From positions 1,391,249 to 1,427,586 of the forward strand of contig BFEA01000342.1 of NCBI GenBank assembly GCA_003427395.1: a stretch of 36,338 nt of DNA. Direction: 5' to 3'. Both the position numbers and the translations under genes were made by a program. A model generated the notes under the pieces. The model worked only from the letters and a program-made list of their open reading frames with translations, did no database searches and had not been told where the DNA came from. Positions 1 through 9,335 of the stretch are shown here, one piece after another; positions within the stretch are counted from its first letter, which is position 1; each line of letters opens with the position of its first letter. The DNA is from Chara braunii. Lineage: Eukaryota > Streptophyta > Charophyceae > Charales > Characeae.

Positions 1-188
1 GCCTGTGTTTCTTTCAACCAACTGGCGCGTCGCAACTGCCTGGACCCCAAATATGAAATTGACAGTCGAGGGCCTCTTGTAAAAAGCCAGGCCCGCCTTC
101 ACTTAGGGCAGGCACCTCCGCCTTCACTTAGGGCGGGTTATGCTGCAAACAGGGCCCCATAGGCCTACCGAGGACCCTGGTCCTCGCA
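1..188 (-). repeat. LTR fragment related to the element A/C LTRs
   Basis: Read on the minus strand, this stretch begins TGCGAGGACC at 188 and continues with the block order seen in the element A LTR (from 1649, minus) and the element C LTR (from 16296, plus): a TGxGAGG start, a GCCCTAAGTGAAGGC block, a GGGTCCA/CAGTTGC block, then CGCCAGxTGGTTGGA-like sequence. The GCCCTAAGTGAAGG block occurs twice (about 94-109 and 119-136) against once in the other two copies. No polypurine tract or coding sequence adjoins it at 189, so it may be a solo or truncated LTR. It runs off the left edge of the window. Confidence 0.6.
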
Positions 189-850
189 CCTGTCTGATTT
201 GCTGTGATTTCTCAGTCTTAATGTTCTGCTTATGTTTCCCATGCTGTGTTTCTGTTCCTCGGACAGAGGTAGGTTAGTATATTGGTGCAGACTCAGATGC
301 AGACGCCGCAGAGCTGAAACTTGGACACAACAGGAATTCGGGATATTTTAGGGAGGCCAAGGACTAAGTAGAATCTGTTAGGTACCCAGTAGAAAATTTC
401 CAGGAACTCAGAAGGGTCCTGGAGTCCAACTGCTAGCAGGGTAGGTAATGATGGTAGCGCACAGCTGTATCTGCTGGTCTAGATGATGTCTAGGTTCAGG
501 GTCTGTACGTTCGATTACAGTGCGATATGACTGTCCCACCAAAAGGGCAGGGAATCGGTGGGCCAGGACACAACGGCACATGCATAGTGCCAACGTGAAA
601 ACGCCAGGAGGCCAAGAGGAGAACAGTACATATCATCCAGTACAACGAGTACAACTTTGTAATTGTGAAGTACCATTACGAGCTCAATTTGTACAAGTGT
701 TATTTTGTGAGATTACCCGGATCTTAAATCATCTGCAAGGAAAATGAGCGATAGCGAACATCAGAAACCAAGCAGCATACACATGAGACCAGATAGTCGT
801 GACCTCAAACCAAAAGCAGCATTGCATCACGAGTCCCACCAAATAGTAGT
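189..850. other. Unassigned sequence between two LTR pieces
   Basis: No recognisable protein, RNA or terminal-repeat signature was seen. The open frames here (for example plus 520-747 and 744-1172) have no recognisable domain. The right part may be the far end of the element A LTR or flanking DNA, and the boundary cannot be placed by eye. Confidence 0.4.
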
Positions 851-1649
851 ACAGCAAAAGCTCATAAGTGACAATGTTCGAGTAGTCTCATCATCATCAA
901 CAAAGAACCAATGTCGACATCCTTTCTGGCGCTCGGCGCCCAGACTACAAGTGGCAGATCCTATACCCTATCTACAATGCGCTGGCGACGTACGAGCAGA
1001 TCTCGGCCAATGCAGTTCTCGCTTCAAGCACCAGGTATGTCTCTCGTATCACTCACAACCTCGTTCCGCAACTCACAGATGCCACATGCACCCAAGGACC
1101 ACCATGCGCCCCATCCAGCATACAGCAGCGCAGCTCGGCTATGGCTGCCTGCTCCTTCCAGCTCGCCCGTGAGCGAGTGAGCGCTGGCCAGCGTTAGCGC
1201 AGCAGCACGTGCGCAGCATGCAGCCAGTGCCCGAATGTCCAATGCGTGGGCAGGCCCTTTGGGCAGGCCCTTCCCTATATCGAAGTGGCCTGCTGCTGCG
1301 TGCGGTAATGCGGTACTGGGCCCCGGCCCAGAAGCTTCCGGTAGGCCCCACGAGGCTGAGCCTCAGTCCAAAGAAACAGGCCCAGGGCCTGTGGTGGTTA
1401 CTAGCGCCCAACTGCCCTCAGCCTTTGTTAGGTCCATGCTGTGTATCCGACCCAGGGCCTGCCTCAGTTACATACAATCAAAGGCGGCCTGGGCCAGGTG
1501 CTTCCAACCAACTGGCGCTGCGCAACTGCCTGAATTTTCCCCAGTTGCGGAGTCCAAAATAGGCCTTGGTCGGGTCTGCCTTCACTTAGGGCGGCCAACC
1601 TTGCTGACAACAGGGCCCAGTGGGGCTTATTGAGGCCTTGTGCCTCGCA
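850..1649 (-). repeat. 3' LTR of element A (distal end approximate)
   Basis: On the minus strand the LTR begins TGCGAGGCAC at 1649, immediately after a purine-rich tract. It shares blocks with the element C LTR in the same order: the CCGCCCTAAGTGAAGG block (about 1575-1592), CAGTTGCGCAGCGCC-like sequence (about 1510-1530), CCCAGGGCCTG (about 1380-1395), a GCCATAGCCG block (about 1135-1145) and a CATACCTGGTG block (about 1030). The far end is uncertain. Long open frames in both strands here are not conserved as protein and are treated as chance frames in GC-rich LTR sequence. Confidence 0.6.
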
Positions 1650-1660
1650 TTCCCTCCTCC
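1650..1660 (-). promoter_or_regulatory. Polypurine tract of element A
   Basis: The minus strand reads GGAGGAGGGA directly before the LTR start TGCGAGG. A purine run abutting the 3' LTR is the usual primer for plus-strand DNA synthesis in LTR retrotransposons. Confidence 0.6.
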
Positions 1661-1685
1661 ATACTTCGCTAGTCCTCTGAGAGGT

Positions 1686-1937
1686 TCATTCAATCTGGCG
1701 CTTTCCTTTCTGCAGCAACTTCTCATAGTGGGCAACAACCTGTGGAGCGGTCTGCATGAGTTCCTCCCGTGTGAACCATCTATCCTCCTTTGGATCAGTG
1801 TGATGTCTGAACCGAACTCGGTACTGCAGCTTTGGCTTCGGAGGACGTCCCCTGCCTGTCGGTCTTGCTACCGGCATTTCTCTGTGATCCACGATGTCGT
1901 CGATGTCGACCTCTCCATCCATGGTTGGGGGCAGCAT
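1686..1937 (-). pseudogene. Element A chromodomain (C-terminal end of pol)
   Basis: This 83-residue open frame carries the polyprotein's last domain. The pattern VDIDDIVDHR, a basic GRGRPPKPK linker, YRVRF, then DRWFTREEL and a final APQVV.HYE helix matches the layout of a chromodomain (three-strand sheet plus C-terminal helix). In chromoviruses this domain directs integration toward particular chromatin. The frame differs from the integrase frame just upstream (2033-2929), so a frameshift lies between about 1940 and 2060. The equivalent part of element C (about 16013-16263) is in frame with its integrase, which shows the normal arrangement. The first Met is internal to the polyprotein and is not a true start. 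Confidence 0.8.
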
Positions 1938-2032
1938 TGAGTGACGAGAAGGAAACTGATCAGTTTCCCCGAAAGGTGCGAGCTTGGAGGTGTGGAAAAC
2001 TGGGTAAGTGCGAAGGTGGCCAGGAATCTGAA

Positions 2033-2929
2033 TTACATATGAAGGCCCGTCCAGATCATCCCCACGATATCTAGAACCTCCCAGGGTCCGAAGTACTGAG
2101 GCATGAGCTTGCGGGAGATCCCGTGCTCCTGACCCAGTTCTGAGGACTTTACCCAGACTCTGTCCCCTACCTGGAATGTAGATGGGCGGCGGAGCTTATT
2201 TTCAGAACCTATCATCGCTGCCTGTGCCCTGTGCATCTGTTCGACCGCCTGCTGCATCAGTTGTTCATATCGGTATGCGAACTCTAGTGTACCAGGTGCA
2301 GCAGTCAGCTGGTTCTCAGGTAATAGGAGGTCAAGGGGTAGTCTAGGCTTAAAAGTCAGTAACAGACTGTTAGGGCTCACCCCAGTGGCGCTGTGCACAG
2401 CGTTGTTGTACAGGCTGGCGATGAGAGCAAGTTTCTCATCCCAGTCCACCTGATTAGGCTTCATGTAGTGCCACAACAGGTGTTGTCCAGCGCGATTCAG
2501 TTGCTCTGCTTGGCCATTTGCCTCTGGGTGGTTCCCGGAGGTCATCTGCAGCTGTGAACCCTGTTCTGCAGCTGCGGCCTTCCAGAATTCACTTGTGAAT
2601 CTGACATCCCTGTCACTAACAATAGACTTAGGAAGCTCAAAGTCCCTGACCCAGTTCTCTTTGAACAGTCTAATCACATACTCCGTTTTGGCTGTTGCAG
2701 GCATAGCGACTAACCTAGCATACTCGCTAAACCTATCCACAATGACATAGACATAGTGCATTCCACTCTTGCTGGTGACCAGTGTGTCCATGAAGTCCAT
2801 AGACAGGCTCTCACCGGGCCTTTCTGGAATCGGAAGGGGCTTCAGAAGCCCAAGAGGGGCCTGTGTACGTGGCTTGTCTCTCTGACATACCTGACAAGTC
2901 TCCATGTACAGCTTCGCGTCTCTCATCAT
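2033..2929 (-). pseudogene. Element A integrase core and C-terminal domain
   Basis: Integrase joins the cDNA ends to host DNA. This 298-residue frame begins inside the zinc-binding domain: the second half, TCQVCQRDK, is present. It then gives the catalytic core with the three acidic residues in context, MDFMDTL (first Asp), VSDRDVRFTS (second Asp) and HPEANGQAEQ (Glu), followed by YNNAVHSATG and the DRVWVKSSEL to FGPWEVLDIVG part of the C-terminal domain. The first half of the zinc finger (ECHDAT) lies upstream in another frame with a TGA and a TAG between, so the protein is broken at 2930-3005. A frameshift ends the frame after the DIVG motif. The catalytic triad itself is intact. Confidence 0.85.
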
Positions 2930-3005
2930 TGTGGACCACTAGAACTGCTGCAGCACGTTGGCTGCAGTCTTTTTATAACCAAAATGTCATGTGGCATCAT
3001 GACAC

Positions 3006-3404
3006 TCACCTAAGAAATAAACTACGCAAAGACTCCAGATTGGGCACACACAAACGTTTATTCCCGACCTTCTCAAGGAACAGCAGGCCGTTGACCAACT
3101 CAAACTCGACAGAAATGATTTTGTCCTTCGCCTTGAGTCTGCGTACGATCTCGTCCATAAACGGATCCTCGCGATAGGCTTCCACCAAAAATTGAGTAAC
3201 ATCGTCCGCAAGCCCGAACTCAGTGATTAGTGCACCAGAGAAATCAGGCCTACGTGATAAGGCATCAGCAGCTTTACTGCACTCCCCTTTCAGGTACTGG
3301 GGTTCGAAGTCATACTGTTCAATGACTTCGATCCAGCGCTTCAAGGCATCAGAGAGCACTGGCTGGGTTCTCATCCACTTCAGGGTCTGATGATCAGTCC
3401 TCAC
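3006..3404 (-). pseudogene. Element A RNase H C-terminal part and integrase N-terminal region
   Basis: The frame starts at RTDHQTLKW, the part of RNase H with its third acidic residue, and goes on through ALKRWIEVIEQYDFE and ADALSRRPD, which closes RNase H in Ty3/gypsy polyproteins. The rest (about residues 60-132) matches the linker and start of the integrase N-terminal region in element C (LLYLEKAG...RLRSL). It is joined to the preceding segment (3419-3769) by a frameshift and to the integrase core by a frameshift plus stops. Confidence 0.8.
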
Positions 3405-3418
3405 GATAAAGAATCTCC

Positions 3419-3769
3419 CTAGGAGGTAATGTCTCCAATCGCGTAGAGCTCTTTCTCATAGGTGGACTTAGCCAACTTCTGAGAGGGCATCTTTTTGGAC
3501 ATGTACTCGACTGGCCTAAACTTTGGCCCCTCCTGCTGCGCGAGCACGGCGCCTATGCCATATTGGTTAGCATCAGTGGTTACTATAAACAGCTTGTCAG
3601 GATCCGGAAGTTTCAAGACCTCATGATGCGTTAGCGCATGCTTCAGATGTCTGAAAGCAGCCTCGCACCTATCTGTCCACTCCCATGGGGTGTCAAGGCG
3701 AGTAAGGTCCGTCAACGGGGCGGCAAGTATGCTATAGTTCTTCACAAAATTGCGATAGTAGCCTGTCAT
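3419..3769 (-). pseudogene. Element A RT connection and RNase H N-terminal part
   Basis: The segment reads GYYRNFVKNYS (end of RT thumb), WTDRCEAAFRHLKHAL, then TTDANQYGIGAVLAQQ with the first RNase H Asp, EYMSKKM, and YEKELYAI with the Glu. The frame is then lost and ends GDITS just before the RTDHQTL segment, which sits in a different frame. Its start also needs a frameshift from the RT palm frame that ends at 3772. Confidence 0.82.
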
Positions 3770-3771
3770 CC

Positions 3772-4236
3772 CTAAGAGGACCTCATCTCAGTCACAGACT
3801 GAGGATGCGGCCAGTCACGAATGCTGGCCACCTTCGCGTCATCGGGCTTCAAACCCTCCGCGGAAATCTCATGACCCAAGTACAAGATCCGGGTGCGACC
3901 AAACTCACATTTCTCCTCGTTGATCTTGAACTCGTGTTGTCGAAGGAGCCTAAGGACTTTGTCTAAGTGCGCAACGTGCTCCTCGACAGTCCTACTAAAA
4001 ATAAGTATGTCATCGAGGTACACGATGACAAACTTATCCAAGTAGTCATGAAAAATCCAATTCATCGCGTGCTGAAAGGTGCCAGGAGCATTGCAAAGGC
4101 TGAAAGGCATCACCACAAACTCGTACAGACCATACCTGGTCTGAAATGCGGTTTTGTGTTGATCCTCGGGCCGAATTGCAATCTGATGGTACCCAGACCT
4201 CATATCGATCTTACTGAAGTACCGACACCCTTGCAC
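3772..4236 (-). pseudogene. Element A reverse transcriptase palm domain
   Basis: RT copies element RNA into cDNA. Visible blocks are FSKIDMRSGYHQI (first catalytic Asp), HKTAFQTRYGLYEF, MPFSLCNAPGTFQ and VYLDDILIFS (residues about 72-81), so the YxDD catalytic motif is intact. CEFGRTRILYLGHEIS and DAKVASIRDWPHP follow. MPFSLCN replaces the MPFGLCN seen in element C. The segment is in frame with the upstream segment but separated from it by a TGA at the position where element C has an Ala codon. A frameshift follows at about 3770. Confidence 0.87.
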
Positions 4237-4272
4237 TCGATCTAATAAGTCATCGATGCGCGGTAGGGGCTC

Positions 4273-5430
4273 TCAATTCTTAACAGTGTTGGCATTGAGG
4301 CCCCTATAGTCAATGCACATCCTAAGGGTCCCCCCCCTCTTCGGTATAAATAAGACTGGTGATCCGTGAGGGAAGACACTCGGCCGGATCCAACCCTTCG
4401 CTTCGAGTTCCTTGAGTTGTTGGCGAAGCTCGTCAAGCTCGCCTGGAGACATCCGATAGATCCTACCCTTTGGGATGCTAGACCCTGGGATAATCTCTAT
4501 TGCATGGACGACCTTCCTCTCGACAACCCCTTTCGGCTCTTTGAATAGATCAGGATACTTAGCGACTACTCCCTCTATCTCCGGCGGCATTTTCACCGGC
4601 TCGCCTGCTGCAGAGACATAAACTAGATGCATACCCTCCTTCAGATTTTGCTTATAATAATTATAGAATGCAGCCGCACACATACATCCGTAGGACTCGA
4701 TCAGACTACTAGCCTTAAACTTACGTAATCTTACGGTTCCCCCACCTGGCAAAATGTGCTTGACCACTTTTCGGTCCCAGTCAAACTGGGGCTGTCCAAC
4801 CGAAAGATAGTACATACCCAACAAAACGTTCATTGAGAGATCATCACTGACTAGGAACGAGACGCAATGTCTTAGTTCCCCTCCCGTGTACGGGAAACAA
4901 CACTCAACGTCCGACTCCACGGGTCGACTAAGGCGCTGCACTTGCCACTGTAAGCGCAACCTCTCAATGCAAGCGCGACTAATGAAGTTCGGAGTCGAGC
5001 AAGTGTCATAATAGGCCCCGGCCTTACGGCCGCCAATGACTACCTCGCCGACGAACATCTCACTCCTAGGGGCTTTAGCCAACGCCGTCCAAGAAGCTAG
5101 CGGGTCTGATTTGGACCACTCCTCCTCTAGCTCCTCCAAGGACTCAAACACATTCATCGAACAGAGGCTCGATGGGTCTGAATGTGTTTGCAGGACGACA
5201 ACGGAGTCAGTAGCTTGGGCCATCTCTCGAGATGGTGAGGCTGTGTCCACCAGCTCGACCCTAGCAGGATCAGCTACTGTAGCACGAAATATGAGGAAAG
5301 CGGGGGGGTTGAAGAGGAGGGGCATCAAACAAATGATCCGCCAATTGGGCCCACCCAATTGGTACAACCATGTACGATTGAAGTACAGAGCAGAGCATCC
5401 CCCTGGAATGACAGGTATAGAATCAAACAA
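4273..5430 (-). pseudogene. Element A protease and RT N-terminal (fingers) region
   Basis: A 385-residue frame. From about residue 94 it matches element C. Residues 142-145 read DTCS followed by TPNFIS, the position of the retropepsin active site (normally D-S/T-G-A/S), so the active-site Gly is Cys here. GMYYLSVGQPQFDW and LRKFKASSLIESYGC follow. RT starts near residue 300 with [44 protein letters not shown] and [12 protein letters not shown], ending at a stop. The first roughly 90 residues have no counterpart in element C and are likely chance reading into sequence outside the preserved element. Confidence 0.82.
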
Positions 5431-5770
5431 CTCTGAAATGCCTGTGGGCTGTGAGTTCTATGATGGTATCTTTAGGTCATTACCCCGCCTAAATGGTCCA
5501 TTGCCATGCATCTCTGCTATTTGGCGTGTGCAGTCGCAGCCTTTCACTACCTACCTACCACTACTCCTAAGGCTGCACATGGGACCCCTGCAATCATAGC
5601 TACCTCACAATGAAGGGATTGCAAGTTGCCCCCATGCCAGGGTTGGGACCCCCAGTGAGGGCCCATTAACACGAAGACCAAGCATTTTGCAGGTAGTTGC
5701 ACCTCCATTTCCCCCCCCCCATCGAGTAAGAGCAGTTACAAAATTATCATCTTATGAAGAGAGGTGAAAT
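5431..5770. other. Unassigned junction between element A and the F2 LTR
   Basis: No domain, RNA or terminal repeat was recognised. A run of C occurs near 5708-5718. The left end of the F2 LTR falls in the last part of this stretch or just after it. Confidence 0.4.
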
Positions 5771-5774
5771 GGTC

Positions 5775-6719
5775 TGCAGATCCCAGGTCTTGATCCCTGG
5801 ACCTACCTGTACCTTTGTACAACTACCTGTAGACCCCGTGAGCCTGGAACCCGCGGCCTGTCCCTAAAAAGTCGTAGGTTAGTGCTTTGTTCGTTAGTTG
5901 GGTTGTCGGGACTTTAACCATAGTACTTAGGAATAGTCGTCTTAAAAGTCCCATCTAGACTAGGTCCTTCCTGAAAACAGTTGACCATAGCTGAGTCAGC
6001 AAGGGAGAAGTAGCCCTAAGGCCTAGCGAAGGGTCAGTCTACCCAGCTAGGAGTTTCTAAAGGCCGTTAGTTGACTCTTCGGGACTGTAGGGTTCAGTCA
6101 TTACGTCTACCTAGTCTAGTCAGCAGTCTCCCAGTCGTACCTAGTCCAGTCAGCAAGTACCTGGTGGGGCTGCACACGCTCGAGCCTGGGACCGGTGGCA
6201 GGCCAGACCACCAGCGGAACAATATAAATAAAAAGGCAAAGCTCAACCATTCATTCATTCGCCTGTGCGCCATGCGGAAGTGTTGCTGAAGCGACTTGTG
6301 AGTTGGAGATCTGCAGGAGCCCGAAGGAGAAGTGGGCAGTGGCCATAGCCGCTACAGGAGGAGGAAGACCATGGCGGCCATGGCTGCCAGCTTGTTGACG
6401 ACAACAGTCTGTATGTGTGGGTGAGGACATTCGGGGTAGATCCTAGCGTGTGAGTGCATACGTGTAAGTGTGAGAAGGTGAGCTGCTGGTAGTTACAACG
6501 TTCGGCTGGTAAGTCAGACTGGTGCCAGCCGCCAAAGCTACAAGTGTGACAAGTTGTCTTTTACTGAGTTTCCGACCAAAGACATATCTCTGAGTTTTTT
6601 TGTGTGGGCACAGTGCGCCATCTCATCCTTGTTGCTGATTCCATGTGGAAGAAGTGTTTGACCATTGGCAACTGTGTGCATGCACGTTGGAAGTGAAGTT
6701 GAAGACAAGTTTGATTTCA
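5775..6719 (+). repeat. 5' LTR of family F2 (left end approximate)
   Basis: From TGCAGATCCC at about 5775 the sequence is a direct-orientation relative of 25719-26505 plus 34970-35102. It ends ...GATTTCA at 6719, then one base, then the PBS TGGTATCAGAGC at 6721. The other copy probably starts earlier (TGTAGGACC at 25659), so this LTR may lack its first 50-60 bp. It contains a TATA box at 6223-6230. The sequence ATATCTC/TGAG around 6584-6594 is the undisturbed version of the site where element E inserted in the other copy. Confidence 0.8.
6223..6230 (+). promoter_or_regulatory. TATA box of the F2 LTR promoter
   Basis: TATAAATA in a conserved setting: the second F2 LTR has the same octamer at 26141-26148. 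It lies about 490 bp before the LTR end, so it would separate U3 from R, with transcription expected some 25-35 bp downstream near a CATTCATTCG segment conserved in both copies. Confidence 0.55.
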
Positions 6720-6720
6720 C

Positions 6721-6732
6721 TGGTATCAGAGC
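6721..6732 (+). promoter_or_regulatory. Primer binding site of F2 (Met-tRNA type)
   Basis: TGGTATCAGAGC is the standard plant retrotransposon PBS complementary to the 3' end of initiator Met-tRNA. It lies one base after the LTR end at 6719 and fixes both the LTR boundary and the plus orientation of F2. Confidence 0.85.
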
Positions 6733-7572
6733 TGGTTCTCGTTGTCCGCGCCATAGCATTTGTTGCCGCGACGAAGAAGAAGACCGTCGACAAGAAGGCG
6801 AAATCGACGAGGAAGAAGATAGTCCGTGGGGAGGAAGAAGATAGTCCGCCATAGCAGACGGCGGCCAGAGCCGCCAAGCTCGGAGGAAGAAGAAGACAAG
6901 TTGGACGAAGGAGGAGTAGAGAGAGAGAGAGAGAGGTGATGAAGGTGAGGGAAGTCGTACCCGGCCAAGATGAAGGAGAAGGCGCCATTGCCGAGCGTAA
7001 GGACGAAGGAGGAGGAGGGCGAAGTTGACGAAGGAACAAGGAGCTGCCATAGCCAACGTTGACCGGAGCCAAATGGCGTTGACCAAAGTTGACCGGTGTT
7101 GACCAAGGGTTGACCAATGGGGGTTGACCAAGCTATTGACGAGGGTTGACCGGCCAGCATTGACCATTCCTATTAACCAAGCTGGAGTGCGAAGCGAGGA
7201 GCATTATAATCTCTTGAAGCCCTAGCCTTGTCCCTATGCCTTGTGGATGATGCAGACTCACCTTGGTACTTGCTAACAGTCGGTTGTCATCTCTTTCTGA
7301 GGTGTATCTAACACTAGGTTGCTCTGGGTGGTACACTATACCCGAACTCCGAGCTGCAGAGCGGGTGTCCAATCTCTTAAGTCTTGAAAGGACTTTGGAT
7401 GTGATCGTCGTCCTGACTGAGACGTTAAAGAATTCCTGAGGCGTTGTGGGGGACCTCCTTAAAGTGCCTCTTGATCAGCCAATGGTCCTGTAGTGACAAA
7501 CTAGTGTCGCAAAGGCTAGAATCGAGTAGTTGACAGAGTATCGACCCGAAGTGGAAGCCAGGTGGGTTTCTG
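6733..7572 (+). other. F2 leader: GA-rich tract and TTGACC cluster, no clear gene
   Basis: This follows the F2 PBS, where gag should begin, but no gag motif is visible. It holds a GAAGAAG-rich tract (about 6765-6905), a GA microsatellite (about 6914-6935), a dense run of TTGACC repeats (7059-7165), and a roughly 90-bp segment (about 7398-7490) that recurs at about 10091-10185. Long minus-strand frames (for example 6538-7167) are low-complexity reverse readings of the GA-rich DNA. The coding part of F2 is missing. Confidence 0.5.
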
Positions 7573-7744
7573 TGACTGTGGTTGCAAGCGCATCCATCGA
7601 CACTGGGAAGTTTGGTGACTGTGGTTGCGAAAGCATCCGACGACTATCGAAAGACTGGTGACTGTGGTTGCACTGGCATCCATCGGCAGCGGAAAGTTTG
7701 GTGACTGTGATTGTGAAAGCATCCAACGGTTGTGGTAACCAGGC
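7573..7744 (+). repeat. 43-bp tandem repeat, four copies
   Basis: Units start at 7573, 7616, 7659 and 7702, each exactly 43 bp apart and each opening TGACTGTGGTTG (or TGACTGTGATTG), with GCATCC in the middle. Copies have diverged. Because 43 is not a multiple of three, the apparent minus-strand peptides across it (for example 7516-7722) are not a conserved repeat protein. The array ends just before the D-type LTR sequence starts. Confidence 0.85.
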
Positions 7745-7755
7745 TGAAGCAGAAG

Positions 7756-8241
7756 CTCGAGGCAGAGTCAGGCATGGCGGCTTAGTGAGCAGCGACATAG
7801 CTGCTTTGGGTTGTCCTTTGGACAGGAGTGCAGCGACATAGTCGCTTCGCGTTGTCCTTTGCACAGGAGGGCAGAGCCCTCAATACTCCGCCATAGCCTA
7901 AGCATGTGAGAGGAGGAAGAAAGGGGGAAGCCATAGCTATTGTGGACCTATTGTGGTGTCAGCAGTAAGAGGGAACTTCGGGTATTGATTATGGTTCATC
8001 CACTCATTGTTATTATTATTATGGAAGAAGAATAAGATTGGCGAAGTGAAGTGGGAGGAGGAAGGTGGAGAGAGAAAGGGGATTCGTCATTGGTCTTGCT
8101 GGTGTACATCTTCTTCTTCTTCTTCTTCTTTCTCTTTTCTTTGGTCTCTATCTCTTTACAAGTGCTTTCATTTCTTTCACAATTGGGTGGCAGTGTCTTT
8201 CATTGTGAATTTTCACTTTGGGAATGACCAGGATCGTAACA
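7756..8241 (+). repeat. 3' portion of a D-type LTR (probable 5' LTR of element D)
   Basis: From about 7756 (AAGCTCGAGGCAGAGTCAGG) the sequence follows the element D 3' LTR from about 25064 to 25559, including a shared 41-bp tandem duplication (7789-7829 and 7830-7870; 25094-25134 and 25135-25175), a TTC microsatellite and the end ATCGTAACA at 8241. The first roughly 870 bp of the LTR are absent. A PBS follows directly, so it is the 3' end of a 5' LTR. Confidence 0.8.
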
Positions 8242-8243
8242 AT

Positions 8244-8255
8244 TGGTATCAAAGC
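8244..8255 (+). promoter_or_regulatory. Primer binding site of a D-type element, one mismatch
   Basis: TGGTATCAAAGC differs from the Met-tRNA-type PBS TGGTATCAGAGC at one base (G to A). It is followed by CGGACTTACTTGCTGGCGAG, closely matching the sequence after the PBS of element E at 28389, so the D and E leaders are homologous for about 35 bp. Confidence 0.75.
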
Positions 8256-9335
8256 GGACTTACTTGCTGGCGAGAGGTGTCAATCACCCTAAACCTAATT
8301 CCGAATTAGGTTAGGGCTACCCTAATCTCGGATTAGGGTTGGAGGTTAGGGTTAAGAGGGGCACTGAGATATGTGGATGCTGCCCCCACCTGGTTAGGTC
8401 ATGTAACATCGACATCAAACCTGACCAGGTTGTTTGTGTGATTGAATGGGGTGGTGAGACATAAAGTAGGCTGATTGGAGTAAGCGAGAGGGAGTAGAGA
8501 GTGAGAGGTACTCGCACCTAGAATTTGCACTTCAAGAAGACATTGAGTGACTTTTGGGCTTCCCCTCAAGAGGGAGACTTGATCGGAGGCTTCCATATTT
8601 GCATCGAGTTTGGTTTTCAAACATCGACAAAGGATCTGGCGTTGTAACAGGGGTGTAGGGAGGCCCTCTTAGTCATGGTAGGACACTTCGTGTAGTGGTA
8701 GCTAGGGGTCAGGAGGACCTATGAGAGAGGGGGGGTGAGTCGTTATACATCTTTGGAGGTCGGGCCTCACAGGTAAGTGTCGTGTGACCTGGGTATGCCC
8801 GTGGGAGGTTGCTTGGTGCTTCCTCTTCTCTGCGGTCTTGGTTGTGTGTGTGAGCATGCAGATTGTTTTTTGACCTGATCGATGGATGGATGATGCATCT
8901 TGGTCTCAATGACATATCTTTCTACAGTGCATTGTCGTTTCCCTTTTGAACGGCTGTAGGGGTAGGTTCTTGCTGAAATTGTCTTTTCCTTTTCCGTACG
9001 GTAGAGGCAGTTTGCGACTTGACTTGGCACACCTATCTCATTGGTCCTGGTCCACAACCTACTTGCGACCTGAGGTACTGAGTGGGACCAGGCCCAATGG
9101 GACATGACCTTTAGGACCAAATCTGTTGTCGTCAATGGGGAACATACGGCTAGTAAGGACTTTCCTTTCAAGGGATCTGATCGGGCCCGTTCGTTAAGTC
9201 AGTCCTCCCTTTCATTTGTTTTTATTTTTATTTTATTTTCTTATTCTGCTGAGTAAGTACCATTCTCTAAGTCCAAATGAATTGTCGCTCCGGCTAGGAG
9301 TTCTACCTTCTGGTCTTTGCCTGTCTTTTTAACAG
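8256..9335 (+). other. Probable D leader, no gene seen
   Basis: After about 35 bp shared with the element E leader the sequence is unique. It contains two adjacent short palindromes (8294-8310 and 8319-8339) and a T/A-rich run (about 9213-9243). Reverse-strand frames here have no recognisable domain. It may be the untranslated leader of element D, whose gag appears only at 17909. Confidence 0.4.

Larger units (their letters stand above)
850..5430 (-). mobile_element. Element A: 5'-truncated Ty3/gypsy chromovirus
   Basis: On the minus strand the order is protease, RT, RNase H, integrase, chromodomain, polypurine tract, LTR, which is the Ty3/gypsy order (integrase after RNase H). The gag gene and 5' LTR are absent: recognisable similarity to element C starts around the EEEWSKSDP segment (about 5110) and fades upstream. 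The pol frame is interrupted at least five times. Protein similarity to element C (10687-16263) is high throughout, so A and C are one family in opposite orientations. Confidence 0.88.

Noticed and set aside
6538-7167. Long minus-strand frames rich in Ser/Leu
   Set aside because: They are reverse readings of the GA-rich F2 LTR end and leader, without any domain.
7573-7744. Possible CRISPR-like array
   Set aside because: The whole 43-bp unit repeats with no unique spacers, and the setting is a eukaryotic retrotransposon nest.
7475-7864. Minus-strand frames with repeated SQSP/TTVT peptides, resembling a repeat protein
   Set aside because: They read a 43-bp tandem repeat whose period is not a multiple of three, so the peptide repeat is coincidental and changes phase.
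8319-8365. Interstitial telomere repeat (TTAGGG/TTTAGGG-like)
   Set aside because: Only a few scattered TTAGGG words occur, in palindromes and without regular spacing.
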